DNA from: Oscillospiraceae bacterium
GTDB lineage: Bacteria > Bacillota > Clostridia > Oscillospirales > Oscillospiraceae
DNA: 33,847 nucleotides
Direction of reading: 5' to 3'
Assembly (NCBI GenBank): GCA_017465745.1
Contig: JAFTVM010000102.1
Location: 1-33,847 of the forward strand
Shown: piece after piece, positions 5,986-14,320 of the stretch
How the letters are laid out: each line of letters begins with the position of its first letter
Numbering within the stretch: position 1 is the stretch's first letter
The notes under the pieces: generated by a model
Seen by the model: the letters and a program-made list of their open reading frames with translations, nothing else
Told to the model about the DNA's origin: nothing
Database searches by the model: none
Made by a program: the position numbers and the translations under genes

Positions 5986-6831
5986 ATGAAAGACAATAAG
6001 CGCCGTTTTGACGGCGAGCGTAAGAACGACCGCCCCGCCCACAGCGAGCGTCCCCGCCGGGCCGACCGGTTTGCAGAGCGCCAGGCAGTCGAAGAAGTCG
6101 AGGGCCAGCTGGAGGGCCGCAACGCCCTGACCGAGGCACTGAAGGCAGGCCGCACCATCGACAAGGTCTTCGTGGCCGAGGGCAACACCGACCGCAGCCT
6201 GCAGCGCCTGACCGCCCAGGCCCAGGAGGCCGGCGCCGTCATCGTCCCCGTTGACCGCCGGAAGCTGGACCAGATGTCCTTCACCCGTGCCCATCAGGGC
6301 GTCATCGCCCTGGCCGCCGCCCATGACTATTACACCATCGACGATATTCTGGCCGAGGCCGCTTCCCGTGGCCAGGCGCCCCTGATCGTCATCTGCGATG
6401 AGCTTTCCGACCCCCACAACCTGGGCGCCATCATGAGAAGCGCCGAGTGCGCCGGCGCCCACGGCGTCATCATCCCCAAGCGCCGCAGCGTTGGCCTGAC
6501 CGCCACCGTGGCCAAGGCTTCCGCCGGCGCCATGGAGTATATGAAGGTGGCCCGGGTCACCAACATCAATCATGCCATCGCCGATCTGAAGGAGAAGGGC
6601 GTCTGGGTCTTCGGTGCCGCCGGCGAGGGCTCCGTGCCCATGTACAAGGCAGACCTGACCGGCCCCGCTGCCATCGTCATCGGCAACGAGGGCGACGGCC
6701 TGAGCCAGCTGGTGCGCAAGAACTGCGACATGCTGGTCCACATTCCCATGGCCGGCCGGATCTCTTCCCTCAACGCCTCCGCCGCCGCTTCCATCCTGCT
6801 CTATGAAGCCGTCCGCCAGCGGCTGGGCTGA
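5986..6831 (+). CDS. rlmB: 23S rRNA 2'-O-ribose methyltransferase, SpoU/TrmH family
   Basis: The 281-residue product has a basic, probably disordered first ~40 residues. An SpoU substrate-binding domain (GRNALTEAL to ~110) follows, then a SPOUT methyltransferase domain (133-281). The three SpoU motifs are clear: N145-to-R151 in PHNLGAIMRSAE, IVIGNEGDGLS at 230-240, and IPMAGRISSLNASAAASI at 253-270. Family members methylate the 2'-OH of a guanosine in 23S rRNA (G2251 in E. coli) using SAM. The exact target site could differ. It is monocistronic, followed by a palindromic repeat element. Confidence 0.88.
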   Translation: MKDNKRRFDGERKNDRPAHSERPRRADRFAERQAVEEVEGQLEGRNALTEALKAGRTIDKVFVAEGNTDRSLQRLTAQAQEAGAVIVPVDRRKLDQMSFTRAHQGVIALAAAHDYYTIDDILAEAASRGQAPLIVICDELSDPHNLGAIMRSAECAGAHGVIIPKRRSVGLTATVAKASAGAMEYMKVARVTNINHAIADLKEKGVWVFGAAGEGSVPMYKADLTGPAAIVIGNEGDGLSQLVRKNCDMLVHIPMAGRISSLNASAAASILLYEAVRQRLG

Positions 6832-6850
6832 TTCAAACACCCTGCAACGG

Positions 6851-6952
6851 TAGGGGCTGATGCCCACATCAGTCCCATGCAGAATTGTACGTATTTGCAC
6901 GACACCAATCAATACACGTTTTCCCGAGGGTCGATGTGGGCATCGTCCCCTA
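6851..6952. repeat. 102-bp palindromic repeat element (MITE-like), copy 1
   Basis: The element starts TAGGGG (6851) and ends CCCCTA (6952). Its ~25-bp arms are inverted repeats of each other (GATGCCCACATC on the left, GATGTGGGCATC on the right), and each arm can also fold on itself. An offset inverted pair, CACCAATCA (6903-6911) with TGATTGGTG (6959-6967), spans the right arm. A 103-bp relative with the same architecture ends the window and a solo hairpin lies at 32957-32984. There is no coding potential. Confidence 0.75.
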
Positions 6953-6989
6953 TGCGAATGATTGGTGCCGATCGAAGGAGTGAATTCCT

Positions 6990-8990
6990 ATGAACGATAA
7001 GGAACTGGATCTGCGGGAGGACACCGTGGTCTTTGAGCCCCCCCTGGGAGATACCCAGCCCATCCCCGATCTGAAATCCGTCACCATACCGCCCCAGGAA
7101 GTGGACGCAGAGCCTGTGGCCGAGGCCGAAAATCCGGAACCCCCTGCTGTCCCCGGTCTGGATGGTTCCACCATCCGCCTGGATCAGCTGCCCCATCTGA
7201 ACGCCTCCTTTGTGGCGGCTCAGGAGGCAGCCATGGACAGGGAAATGCCTCAAATCGAGTCCTATGCCGCTCAGCCGGAGGATGACGAATCTGCCGGATA
7301 CATCCCCCCTGCCCGGATCATCGAGCACCCCCGCTCCCGAATGCGGGAGATCAAGCGTAAGCTGGTGGCCGGCCCCGAAAAGCGGTACTATGAGCTGTCC
7401 GAAAAGGGCACAGGCAAGCTCCAGCTGACCATCTTCCTGACGGTGGTGCTGGTGGCCCTCTCTGCGGGCGCTGCCGCCCTGTACGCCGCAGGCTTCGTGG
7501 GCACCGAGCGGATCCGGCTGATGATCTTCAGCCAGGTCATGATCATGATGATGGCCGCCCTGCTTGGCTCCGGCCGGATCATGGAGGGCGTGGGCGATCT
7601 GTTCGTCCGGGGCCGCTTTACCCTCAACACCCTGCTGGCTGTGACCTTTGTGGCCTGCTGTCTGGACGCGGTGTACTGCTTCCAGGAGGAGCGGGTCCCC
7701 ATCTGCGCCGCCTTCGCCCTGGAGGTGACCATGTCCCTGTGGGCCAATTACCACAAGCGCACCACGGAGCTGGGCCAGATGGACACCCTGCGCAAGGCTA
7801 CCCGCCTGGACGGCCTGTTCCGGGTGGAGGACTTCTATGACGGCAGGCCCGGCATCATCCGGGATCAGGGACAGGTGGAGGATTTCATGGATCACTACGC
7901 CGAACCCTCCCGCCCCGCTGAGCGGCAGAACCGCTATGCCCTGGTCAGCTGCTTCATCAGCCTGGCCATCGCGGTGGTGGCCGGTGTACTCAACGGCGTG
8001 CCCATGGCCATGCTGATCCTGTCCACCACACTGCTGGTTGCGGTACCCGCCAGCTTCTTCATTGCCCTGACCCGTCCCGCCGCAGTACTGGAGCGGAAGC
8101 TCCACCGGCTGGGCACCGTGATCTGCGGCTGGCAGGGTGTGGCAGGGCTTCTCGGCAGGCTGGCCGTGCCCCTGACCGACAACGACATGTTCCCCCGGGG
8201 CACCACCAAGATGAACGGCGTCAAGTTCTACGGCGACCACGACCCCGAAGAGGTGATCGCCTACGCAGCGGCACTGTTCCGGGCCACGGGCGGCGGTCTG
8301 GCGCCCCTGTTTGAAGACCTGCTGGTCAGCCGCAACGGCCCCCGGTACGACGCAGTCCGGGTCCGCAAGTATCCCGGCGGCGGCGTGGGCGGCGAGGTGG
8401 AGGGCGAGCCCGTTCTGGTGGGCACCCTGCAGTTTTTGAAGGACATGGGCGTGGAAGTCCCCGCCGGCACCATGGTCAACCAGGCGGTGCATCTGTCCAT
8501 CGACGGCCAGCTGGCAGGCCTGTTTGCCATCAATTACAACCGTTCCAAGTATTCCGCCTCCGGCCTTGCCACTCTGGGCGGCGACCGGAAGCTGACGGCG
8601 GTCATCACTGCCGGCGACTTCCTGCTCAACGACGATTTCCTCAAGAGCAAATTCGGCATCAGCCCAAAACGGGTGGCCTTCCCCGACCTGCGGGACCGGT
8701 TCAAGCTGAACCGGACAGGCCCCGAAGAGGGTGAGCCGGCACTGGCTCTGGTGACCCGGGAGGGTCTGGCCCCCGCAGCCTACGCCATCACCGGCGCCCG
8801 GGCCCTGCGGACGGCATACCACCTGGGTATGACCATCCACATCATCGGCGGCGTGCTGGGTATGCTGATCATGCTGGTGCTGGCGATCCTGGGCAGTGCC
8901 GAGCTGCTGACCCCCATCAACGTGCTGCTCTACCAGCTCATCTGGACAATTCCCGGTCTGCTGGTCACCACCTGGCCCAAGACCATCTGA
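6990..8990 (+). CDS. P-type-ATPase-like membrane protein lacking catalytic motifs
   Basis: A 666-residue protein: an acidic, proline-rich cytoplasmic N-terminus (1-140), membrane segments near 145-170, 177-196, 211-232 and 236-252, a pair at 317-361, and a final pair at 613-662. After the sixth helix, where P-type ATPases carry DKTGT, it has DNDMFPRGTTKMNG (397-410). This keeps the surrounding pattern but lacks the phosphorylated Asp-Lys-Thr. A degenerate nucleotide-domain pattern follows (EPVLVGTLQFL, then IDGQLAGLFAINYNRSK), but no TGD or GDGxND hinge. It is best read as a P-type ATPase pseudoenzyme of unknown role. Ribosome binding site GAAGGAG. Confidence 0.7.
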   Translation: MNDKELDLREDTVVFEPPLGDTQPIPDLKSVTIPPQEVDAEPVAEAENPEPPAVPGLDGSTIRLDQLPHLNASFVAAQEAAMDREMPQIESYAAQPEDDESAGYIPPARIIEHPRSRMREIKRKLVAGPEKRYYELSEKGTGKLQLTIFLTVVLVALSAGAAALYAAGFVGTERIRLMIFSQVMIMMMAALLGSGRIMEGVGDLFVRGRFTLNTLLAVTFVACCLDAVYCFQEERVPICAAFALEVTMSLWANYHKRTTELGQMDTLRKATRLDGLFRVEDFYDGRPGIIRDQGQVEDFMDHYAEPSRPAERQNRYALVSCFISLAIAVVAGVLNGVPMAMLILSTTLLVAVPASFFIALTRPAAVLERKLHRLGTVICGWQGVAGLLGRLAVPLTDNDMFPRGTTKMNGVKFYGDHDPEEVIAYAAALFRATGGGLAPLFEDLLVSRNGPRYDAVRVRKYPGGGVGGEVEGEPVLVGTLQFLKDMGVEVPAGTMVNQAVHLSIDGQLAGLFAINYNRSKYSASGLATLGGDRKLTAVITAGDFLLNDDFLKSKFGISPKRVAFPDLRDRFKLNRTGPEEGEPALALVTREGLAPAAYAITGARALRTAYHLGMTIHIIGGVLGMLIMLVLAILGSAELLTPINVLLYQLIWTIPGLLVTTWPKTI

Positions 8991-8996
8991 GCATGG

Positions 8997-9023
8997 AAAC
9001 CGCACCCTTTCGGGTGCGGTTTT
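8997..9023 (+). terminator. Terminator of the P-type-ATPase-like gene
   Basis: AAACCGCACCC (8997-9007) pairs with GGGTGCGGTTT (9012-9022) around TTTC, ending in a T run; six bases after the stop codon. Confidence 0.9.
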
Positions 9024-9038
9024 CTTATATTCCTGCCG

Positions 9039-9074
9039 CAAAAACACCCCGTCTGCTTTCAGCAGACGGAGTGT
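9039..9074 (-). terminator. Terminator of the transketolase operon
   Basis: On the minus strand ACACTCCGTCTGCT pairs with AGCAGACGGGGTGT (9061-9074 with 9044-9057, one G-T wobble) and is followed by TTTTT (9043-9039). Confidence 0.9.
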
Positions 9075-9088
9075 CGTATACAGGGGTC

Positions 9089-10030
9089 TTACTTGCCGCA
9101 GACTTCCTTGGCAACCTTGACGATGTTCTCAGCGGACAGGCCGAATGCTTTCAGCAGAGCGGCTGCGGGGCCGGAGTGGCCGAACTCGTCGTTGACGCCG
9201 ATGCGGCGCACCAGGGTGGGCTGCTTCTCTGCCAGCAGGGAGGCCACAGCCTCGCCCAGGCCGCCGATGACGGAGTGCTCTTCACAGGTGATGACCTTGC
9301 CGCACTTCTTGGCAGCAGCCAGCACCAGTTCGTCGTCCAGGGGCTTGATGGTAGCCATGTTGATGACCATGGCATCGATACCGGCGGCAGCCAGTTCCTC
9401 AGCGGCGGTCAGGGCCTCAGCGACCATCAGACCGTTGGCGATGATGGCGACATCAGCGCCGTCGCGGAGGGTCTCGCCCTTGCCGATGACGAAGGGCGTG
9501 CCTTCTTCATGGACAACGGGAACAGCAGCGCGGCCGAAGCGCATGTAGACGGGGCCAACATGCTCGTAAGCAGCCTTGACCATGGCCCGGGCTTCCACAT
9601 CGTCGGCGGGGCTCATGACCACCATGCCGGGGATGGAGCGCATCAGGGCAAAGTCCTCGCAGCACTGATGGGAAGCGCCGTCCTCACCGACGGAGATGCC
9701 GCCGTGGGTGGCGCCGATCTTCACGTTCAGGTGGGGATAGCCGATGGAGTTGCGGACCTGCTCGAAGGCGCGGCCGGCAGCAAACATGGCGAAGGAGGAA
9801 GCAAAGGGCACCAGACCGGTGGTGGACATACCGGCGGCCACGCAGATCATGTTGGCCTCGGCAATGCCGCAGTCATAGAAACGGTCGGGGAAGGCCTTCT
9901 TAAAGGTGCCGGTCTTGGTGGCGCCGGCCAGGTCGGCATCCAGAACCACGATGTTGTCGTGCTTTTCACCCAGCTCCACCAGAGCCTTGCCATAGGATTC
10001 TCGGGTAGCGATCTTCTTTACGTCTGCCAT
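9089..10030 (-). CDS. Transketolase, C-terminal subunit
   Basis: A 313-residue protein covering the pyrimidine-binding and C-terminal domains of transketolase. The conserved region runs from DADLAGATKTGTFKKAFPDR through the FDCGIAEANM-type motif (YDCGIAEANM) to GATHGGISVGEDGASHQ and RIGVNDEFGHSG. It pairs with the upstream gene to form a split heterotetrameric enzyme, as in many Firmicutes and archaea. Transketolase moves two-carbon units between sugar phosphates in the pentose phosphate pathway. The glutamate activating the thiamine ring is in GIAEAN. One base separates it from the upstream subunit's stop codon. Confidence 0.92.
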   Translation of the reverse strand: MADVKKIATRESYGKALVELGEKHDNIVVLDADLAGATKTGTFKKAFPDRFYDCGIAEANMICVAAGMSTTGLVPFASSFAMFAAGRAFEQVRNSIGYPHLNVKIGATHGGISVGEDGASHQCCEDFALMRSIPGMVVMSPADDVEARAMVKAAYEHVGPVYMRFGRAAVPVVHEEGTPFVIGKGETLRDGADVAIIANGLMVAEALTAAEELAAAGIDAMVINMATIKPLDDELVLAAAKKCGKVITCEEHSVIGGLGEAVASLLAEKQPTLVRRIGVNDEFGHSGPAAALLKAFGLSAENIVKVAKEVCGK

Positions 10031-10031
10031 A

Positions 10032-10877
10032 TCACTTGCCCTCCAGTTCAGAAAGAATTGCGTTCAGTTCGTTCATTGCCTGCTCGTACTCGGCATCATT
10101 GGGCGCCTTGCCGTGCCAGCCGGCCTGGTTCTCCATGAAGGAGACATTCTTGCCCTTGGTGGTCTTCATGACGATGGCAGAGGGCTGCCCCTTGACTTCC
10201 CTGGCCCGCTCCAGCGCGGCCTCGATCTGGTTAAAGTCATGGCCGTCAATGTGGTTGACGTGGAAGCCGAAGGCTGCCAGCTTGTCGCCGATGGGATAGG
10301 GGCTCATGACGTCAGCAACGTCGCCGTCGATCTGCAGGCCGTTGTTGTCCACGATGACCACGAAGTTGTCCAGCTTGTAGTGGGCTGCCAGCATGCAGGC
10401 CTCCCAAACCTGGCCTTCCTGGATCTCACCGTCACCCAGCAGGGTGTAGACCCGGGCGGTGCTGCCCTGGTGCTTCAGGCCCAGGGCCATACCGGCGGCG
10501 CAGGAGATGCCCTGGCCCAGGGAACCGGTGGACATGTCCACGCCGGGAACGGTGTTCATATTGGGATGGCCCTGCAGGTAGGAGTCGATGTGGCGCAGGG
10601 TGGGCAGGTCGGATACGGGGAAGAAGCCGCGCAGCGCCAGTGCGGCGTACAGGCCGGGTGCAGTGTGGCCCTTGGAAAGGACGAAGCGGTCACGGCCTTC
10701 CCACTTGGGGTTGGCGGGGTCCACGTTCATTTCCTTGAAGTACAGATAGGTGAACATGTCAGCTGCGGACAGGCTGCCGCCGGGATGGCCGGCCTTGGCG
10801 CCGTGGGTGGATTCGATCACGCCCATGCGGACCTTGCAGGCAGTTTTCTGCAGCTGGATCTTCTCGCTGGATGTCAT
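10032..10877 (-). CDS. Transketolase, N-terminal subunit
   Basis: The 281-residue product is the pyrophosphate-binding half of a split transketolase. The thiamine diphosphate/Mg motif starts GDGEIQEG at 148 and ends with NNGLQIDG near 178. The N-terminal histidine regions HGAKAGHPGGSLSAAD and SKGHTAPGLYAAL are intact. AAGGAGG precedes the start. It is the first gene of a two-gene operon with its own promoter and a terminator beyond the partner. Confidence 0.93.
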   Translation of the reverse strand: MTSSEKIQLQKTACKVRMGVIESTHGAKAGHPGGSLSAADMFTYLYFKEMNVDPANPKWEGRDRFVLSKGHTAPGLYAALALRGFFPVSDLPTLRHIDSYLQGHPNMNTVPGVDMSTGSLGQGISCAAGMALGLKHQGSTARVYTLLGDGEIQEGQVWEACMLAAHYKLDNFVVIVDNNGLQIDGDVADVMSPYPIGDKLAAFGFHVNHIDGHDFNQIEAALERAREVKGQPSAIVMKTTKGKNVSFMENQAGWHGKAPNDAEYEQAMNELNAILSELEGK

Positions 10878-10911
10878 AGTATTCCTCCTTAAGTATTGTT
10901 AGGACATGCTT

Positions 10912-10947
10912 GTATACAGTATACTACCCCGCCCGAAGTCTTGTCAA
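10912..10947 (-). promoter_or_regulatory. Transketolase promoter with overlapping palindrome
   Basis: TTGACA (10942-10947), an 18-bp spacer and TATACT (10918-10923) on the minus strand. The perfect palindrome GTATAC-A-GTATAC (10912-10924) covers the -10 box, a position suited to a repressor. A near-identical palindrome lies in front of the CcdA-like gene (33675-33687). Confidence 0.65.
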
Positions 10948-11001
10948 CCGCCGCCGGGTGAAATCTATGTTATTGCCGAAAAATGCGGTCAAAATATGGA
11001 G

Positions 11002-11029
11002 AAACGGTGCAGAAAATTCTGCACCGTTT
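11002..11029. terminator. Terminator of AI-2E family gene
   Basis: AAACGGTGCAGAA (11002-11014) pairs with TTCTGCACCGTTT (11017-11029) with a two-base spacer. It lies 21 bases after the stop of the minus-strand gene and is nearly symmetrical, so it could act in both directions. Confidence 0.75.
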
Positions 11030-11049
11030 TCATTGTTTCAAGGCTTCAG

Positions 11050-12252
11050 CTACTTTTTCCCGGCCCGGTATTGCCGGTACTCCGTCAACGTGTCCTCGCA
11101 GCCCTGCTTGCGCAGTCCCCGGAACACAAGACGGCGGATCAGGTCATAGATGACCGCAAACAGCGGCACAGCCACCACCATGCCCACCAGGCCCCACAGG
11201 CCGCCGAAGAGCAGAATGGAGAACAGCACCCAGAAGCTGGATACGCCGGTGGCGTCGCCCAGGATCAGCGGGCCGATGACGTTTCCGTCCAGCTGCTGCA
11301 GCGCGAATACGAAGATCACAAACCACAGTGCCTGGATGGGGTTTTCAATGAGGATCAGCAGCGTGGCGGGGATCGCGCCCAGGAAGGGGCCGAAGAAGGG
11401 GATCACATTGGTGACGCCCACGATGGCAGACACCAGCAGGGCATTGGGGAATTTCAGGATGCTGCAGCCGATGTAGCACAGCACGCCGATGATCAGGGAA
11501 TCGACTATCTTGCCCTCGATGAAGCCGCCGAACATCTTGTCCACGAACTTGATCTCCTCGATCACCAGCTCCGCCCACCGGGGCTTCAGCGCAGCGCGGA
11601 TGAGCAGTGCGCCCTGCCGCTTGAAGAGGTTCCGGTTGGCCAGCAGATACAGCGCCGCAATGATGCCGATGAGGAAATCCATCAGGAAATTCAGCACCCG
11701 CATCACGCCCATACCCACGCCGCTGACAATATTGGAAATATAGGGCACCAGGGTATTTTCCGCCCAGGTATCCACCGCGTCATAAATGGTGTCATAGCTG
11801 GTATTCAGGTAGGCCAGGATCTGCTGCAGCTCCTCGCTGTCGCCGTACTTCTCCTGGAACCAGTTGAACAGGTCCTCCACTTCCCCGGGCAGGGAATTCC
11901 AGATGGAGACGATGCTGTCCACCAGCTGGGGTACCATCATGATGATCAGCACATAGACGATCAACGCGCCGGAGAGCATGCTCAGCGTCAGGGCAATTGG
12001 CTCTGCCCATTTTTTCTGCTTCTGCGGCAGGATCCGGCTGAAGAAACCGGAGTATTTGTTGCACATGGGACGCAGCAGATAGGCAATGACGCCGCCATAG
12101 ACGAAGGGCATCAGGATATCTTTGATCTGCCGCACCACGTCGCCCAGGGCCTGGGCCCGGTATAGGATGAAGAAGAACGCCACACTGAGGCTGATGGCAC
12201 CGAAGCCCGCCAGCATGCCCAGAATATAGGGTCTGTTCTGCGGTTTGTTCAT
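11050..12252 (-). CDS. AI-2E family (PerM/UPF0118) membrane transporter
   Basis: A 400-residue protein with about eight membrane segments. A large extracytoplasmic or re-entrant region (residues ~110-190) is rich in acidic and aromatic residues. The conserved C-terminal family blocks are present: KFPNALLVSAIVGVTNVIPF, FFGPFLGAIPATLLILI and LDGNVIGPLILGD. Members include permeases implicated in autoinducer-2 export and in Na+(Li+)/H+ exchange, so substrate assignment by family name alone is unsafe. A good -10 box and an inverted repeat precede it. Confidence 0.85.
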   Translation of the reverse strand: MNKPQNRPYILGMLAGFGAISLSVAFFFILYRAQALGDVVRQIKDILMPFVYGGVIAYLLRPMCNKYSGFFSRILPQKQKKWAEPIALTLSMLSGALIVYVLIIMMVPQLVDSIVSIWNSLPGEVEDLFNWFQEKYGDSEELQQILAYLNTSYDTIYDAVDTWAENTLVPYISNIVSGVGMGVMRVLNFLMDFLIGIIAALYLLANRNLFKRQGALLIRAALKPRWAELVIEEIKFVDKMFGGFIEGKIVDSLIIGVLCYIGCSILKFPNALLVSAIVGVTNVIPFFGPFLGAIPATLLILIENPIQALWFVIFVFALQQLDGNVIGPLILGDATGVSSFWVLFSILLFGGLWGLVGMVVAVPLFAVIYDLIRRLVFRGLRKQGCEDTLTEYRQYRAGKK

Positions 12253-12275
12253 AGGCTTTCACTTCCCTTTTGTCA

Positions 12276-12297
12276 GTTATCGTTTGATAACAGTATA
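12276..12297 (-). promoter_or_regulatory. Promoter -10 and possible operator of AI-2E family gene
   Basis: TATACT (12292-12297, minus strand) is a good -10 but the -35 is weak. The inverted repeat GTTATC-N4-GATAAC (12276-12291) lies directly downstream at the expected transcription start, suggesting a repressor site. Confidence 0.4.
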
Positions 12298-12347
12298 ACA
12301 TAAATCCACCGGGATTGCATTATAAAGTTTGTTTAATTTGGACGCAG

Positions 12348-12369
12348 AAAAGGCGCGGTTTCCCGCGCC
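12348..12369 (-). terminator. Terminator of the sugar-uptake operon
   Basis: GGCGCGG/CCGCGCC (12352-12358 with 12363-12369) around GAAA on the minus strand, then TTTT; about 10 bases beyond the kinase stop codon. Confidence 0.85.
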
Positions 12370-12379
12370 CTTCTGTTTG

Positions 12380-13441
12380 TCAGCCTTCTTCTTCGACGAT
12401 CTTCATCATCTCATCCCACTTGGCCTCCATGTCGGTCACCAGCTTGAACTGGGTCCGGCAGCGGTCCAGGTTGTGGTCCGGATAGTGGATGCCGAAATAA
12501 TGGTCGCCGTCCAGGTAGTCCGTCAGGAACCGGACGCCGCATTCCAGAGTCATGGTCATGGCGCCCAGGGGCAGCGCCTTGCGCTCTTCCCCGGTCAGGC
12601 CGGGGCAGGCCTTCAGGAAGCCCCGGGTGAAGGTACGGAACAGCTCCAGATCCATTTCCATCTTGCTCAGATCCTTCTCGTCCTCGGCGGCGGTGGCGGC
12701 GCCGAAGCGGATGGAGTCACCGAAGTCATAGGCGCTCAGGCCGGGCATGGTGGTGTCCAGGTCGATGACGCACAGCGGCTTGCGCTCGGACTCGGAGAGC
12801 ATGACATTATTGAGCTTGGTGTCGTTGTGGGTGACCCGCAGGGGCAGCTTGCCCTCATTCAGCAGGCCCACCAGGCGGCTGCCCATTTCCTCATGGGCCA
12901 GGGCGAAGTCGATTTCGGGCTGCACATCCTTGGCCCGTCCCATCACGTCCTTGGCCAGCACCTCCTTGAAGATCCGGTAGCGGTCGGGGGTGTTGTGGAA
13001 GTTCTTGATGGTCTCGTGCAGGGTGTGGGCGGGGAAACCGGCCAGCTGCTGCTGGAAGGTGCCGAAGGCGATGGCGCTCTGGTAGAAATCCTCGGCGGTC
13101 TCGGGCTTCTGCAGGCAGATGCTGCCCTCGATGAAGTCATAGACGCGCCAGTCACTGTTTTCGCCCAGGTGCAGCCAGACCTTGCCCTCGTCGGTGGGGA
13201 TCAGGGTCAGAGCGCCGTAGGGGTCATCAGTCTGGGTGTGCAGGAATTCGGTGACGGCGGAGATATTCTCCTGCAGGCCGGCAACATCGGGGAAGGCCCG
13301 GTTGCTGATCTTCTGGAGAATATAGCGGCGGCCGGATTCGGTGACCACCAGGTAAGTCTCGTTGATATGGCCGCAGCCGTAGCGCTCGCAGGAAACTGCG
13401 GGTGCGTCCAGCTGGAAACGGGCCAGAACATCAAAATGCAT
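12380..13441 (-). CDS. NahK-like N-acetylhexosamine 1-kinase (phosphotransferase family)
   Basis: A 353-residue member of the aminoglycoside phosphotransferase/choline kinase fold. The catalytic loop is H205-N206-D207 in THNDTKLNNVML, with metal ligands D227/D229 in VIDLDT. The pattern TMPGLSAYDFGDSIRFGA is characteristic of bifidobacterial NahK, which phosphorylates GlcNAc or GalNAc at the anomeric carbon. Length matches NahK (~360). It is the last gene of an operon with a CUT1 sugar importer, 18 nt after the second permease, like the bifidobacterial lacto-N-biose/galacto-N-biose cluster. Here no GH112 phosphorylase or epimerase is adjacent, so the imported sugar is uncertain. Confidence 0.75.
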   Translation of the reverse strand: MHFDVLARFQLDAPAVSCERYGCGHINETYLVVTESGRRYILQKISNRAFPDVAGLQENISAVTEFLHTQTDDPYGALTLIPTDEGKVWLHLGENSDWRVYDFIEGSICLQKPETAEDFYQSAIAFGTFQQQLAGFPAHTLHETIKNFHNTPDRYRIFKEVLAKDVMGRAKDVQPEIDFALAHEEMGSRLVGLLNEGKLPLRVTHNDTKLNNVMLSESERKPLCVIDLDTTMPGLSAYDFGDSIRFGAATAAEDEKDLSKMEMDLELFRTFTRGFLKACPGLTGEERKALPLGAMTMTLECGVRFLTDYLDGDHYFGIHYPDHNLDRCRTQFKLVTDMEAKWDEMMKIVEEEG

Positions 13442-13459
13442 AGCGATTCCTTTCCGGGA

Positions 13460-14320
13460 TTAACCCTTGACGCCGCCGGCGGTGAGGCCTTCGGTCAGGT
13501 TCTTCTCGATGCTCATGAACATAATGACAACAGGAATAATGGCGAAAATGGATGCGGCGAACAGATACTGCCACTCGATGATGTTGTAGCCGTTGAAGAT
13601 GTTGATACCCACGGTCAGAGGCTTGAAGGTATCGGTGGAGATCAGGCACAGGGCAACGGTGTACTCATTCCATGCGTTGATGAAAATGAAGATCAGGGTG
13701 GTGACGATGCCGGGAGCGGCCACAGGCAGCAGCACCTTGAACATGGCCTGCAGGCGGTTGCAGCCGTCGATGGTGGCAGCCTGCTCCATCTCGGCGGAGA
13801 TGCTCAGGAAGGTACCCCGCAGCAGCCAGATGGTAAAGGCCTGGTTGAAGGCAGCATTGATGAAGATCAGACCCAGAATGTTATTGGTCAGGTTCATGGC
13901 CTTCATGACGGAGTAGATACCGATCAGCAGCACCACAGGCGCGAACATCTGGGAAACGATGATGAAGCCCAGGAACGCGGTCTGGCCCTTGAACTTCATA
14001 CGGCTCAGGGCGTAGGCGGCAGGAATGCCGCAGACCATGGCGATGGCGGTGGAGCCGCCGGCGATGATGATGGAGTTGAGCATGTACTGGGCCATGGGCG
14101 CCTTTTCCCAGATGTCAACAAAGTTGGACCACAGAGGCTCGATGGGCAGCACGGTGCCGTCGATGGAGAAGATCTCCTGGCGGCTCTTCAGAGCGGTGCA
14201 GACCATGACAAAATAGGGGTACAGGATGACGATGCAGATGACGGTGACCACAAAGTACAGCAGCGTCTTGAGCATCAGTTCCTTGACAGGCATGGGCTTA
14301 TTGATTCTTGCCATGATCAT
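13460..14320 (-). CDS. Sugar ABC transporter permease (MalG-like, CUT1)
   Basis: A 286-residue inner-membrane permease with six predicted membrane segments. The ATPase-contacting EAA loop reads EQAATIDGCNRLQAMFKVLLPVAAPGI in two parts near residues 185-211. The MalG-type beginning (TLLYFVVTVICIVILYPYF) and end (GLTAGGVKG) are typical. Its ATG overlaps the TGA of the upstream permease by four bases, so the two subunits are made in equal amounts. A second in-frame ATG lies two codons in. Confidence 0.93.
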   Translation of the reverse strand: MIMARINKPMPVKELMLKTLLYFVVTVICIVILYPYFVMVCTALKSRQEIFSIDGTVLPIEPLWSNFVDIWEKAPMAQYMLNSIIIAGGSTAIAMVCGIPAAYALSRMKFKGQTAFLGFIIVSQMFAPVVLLIGIYSVMKAMNLTNNILGLIFINAAFNQAFTIWLLRGTFLSISAEMEQAATIDGCNRLQAMFKVLLPVAAPGIVTTLIFIFINAWNEYTVALCLISTDTFKPLTVGINIFNGYNIIEWQYLFAASIFAIIPVVIMFMSIEKNLTEGLTAGGVKG

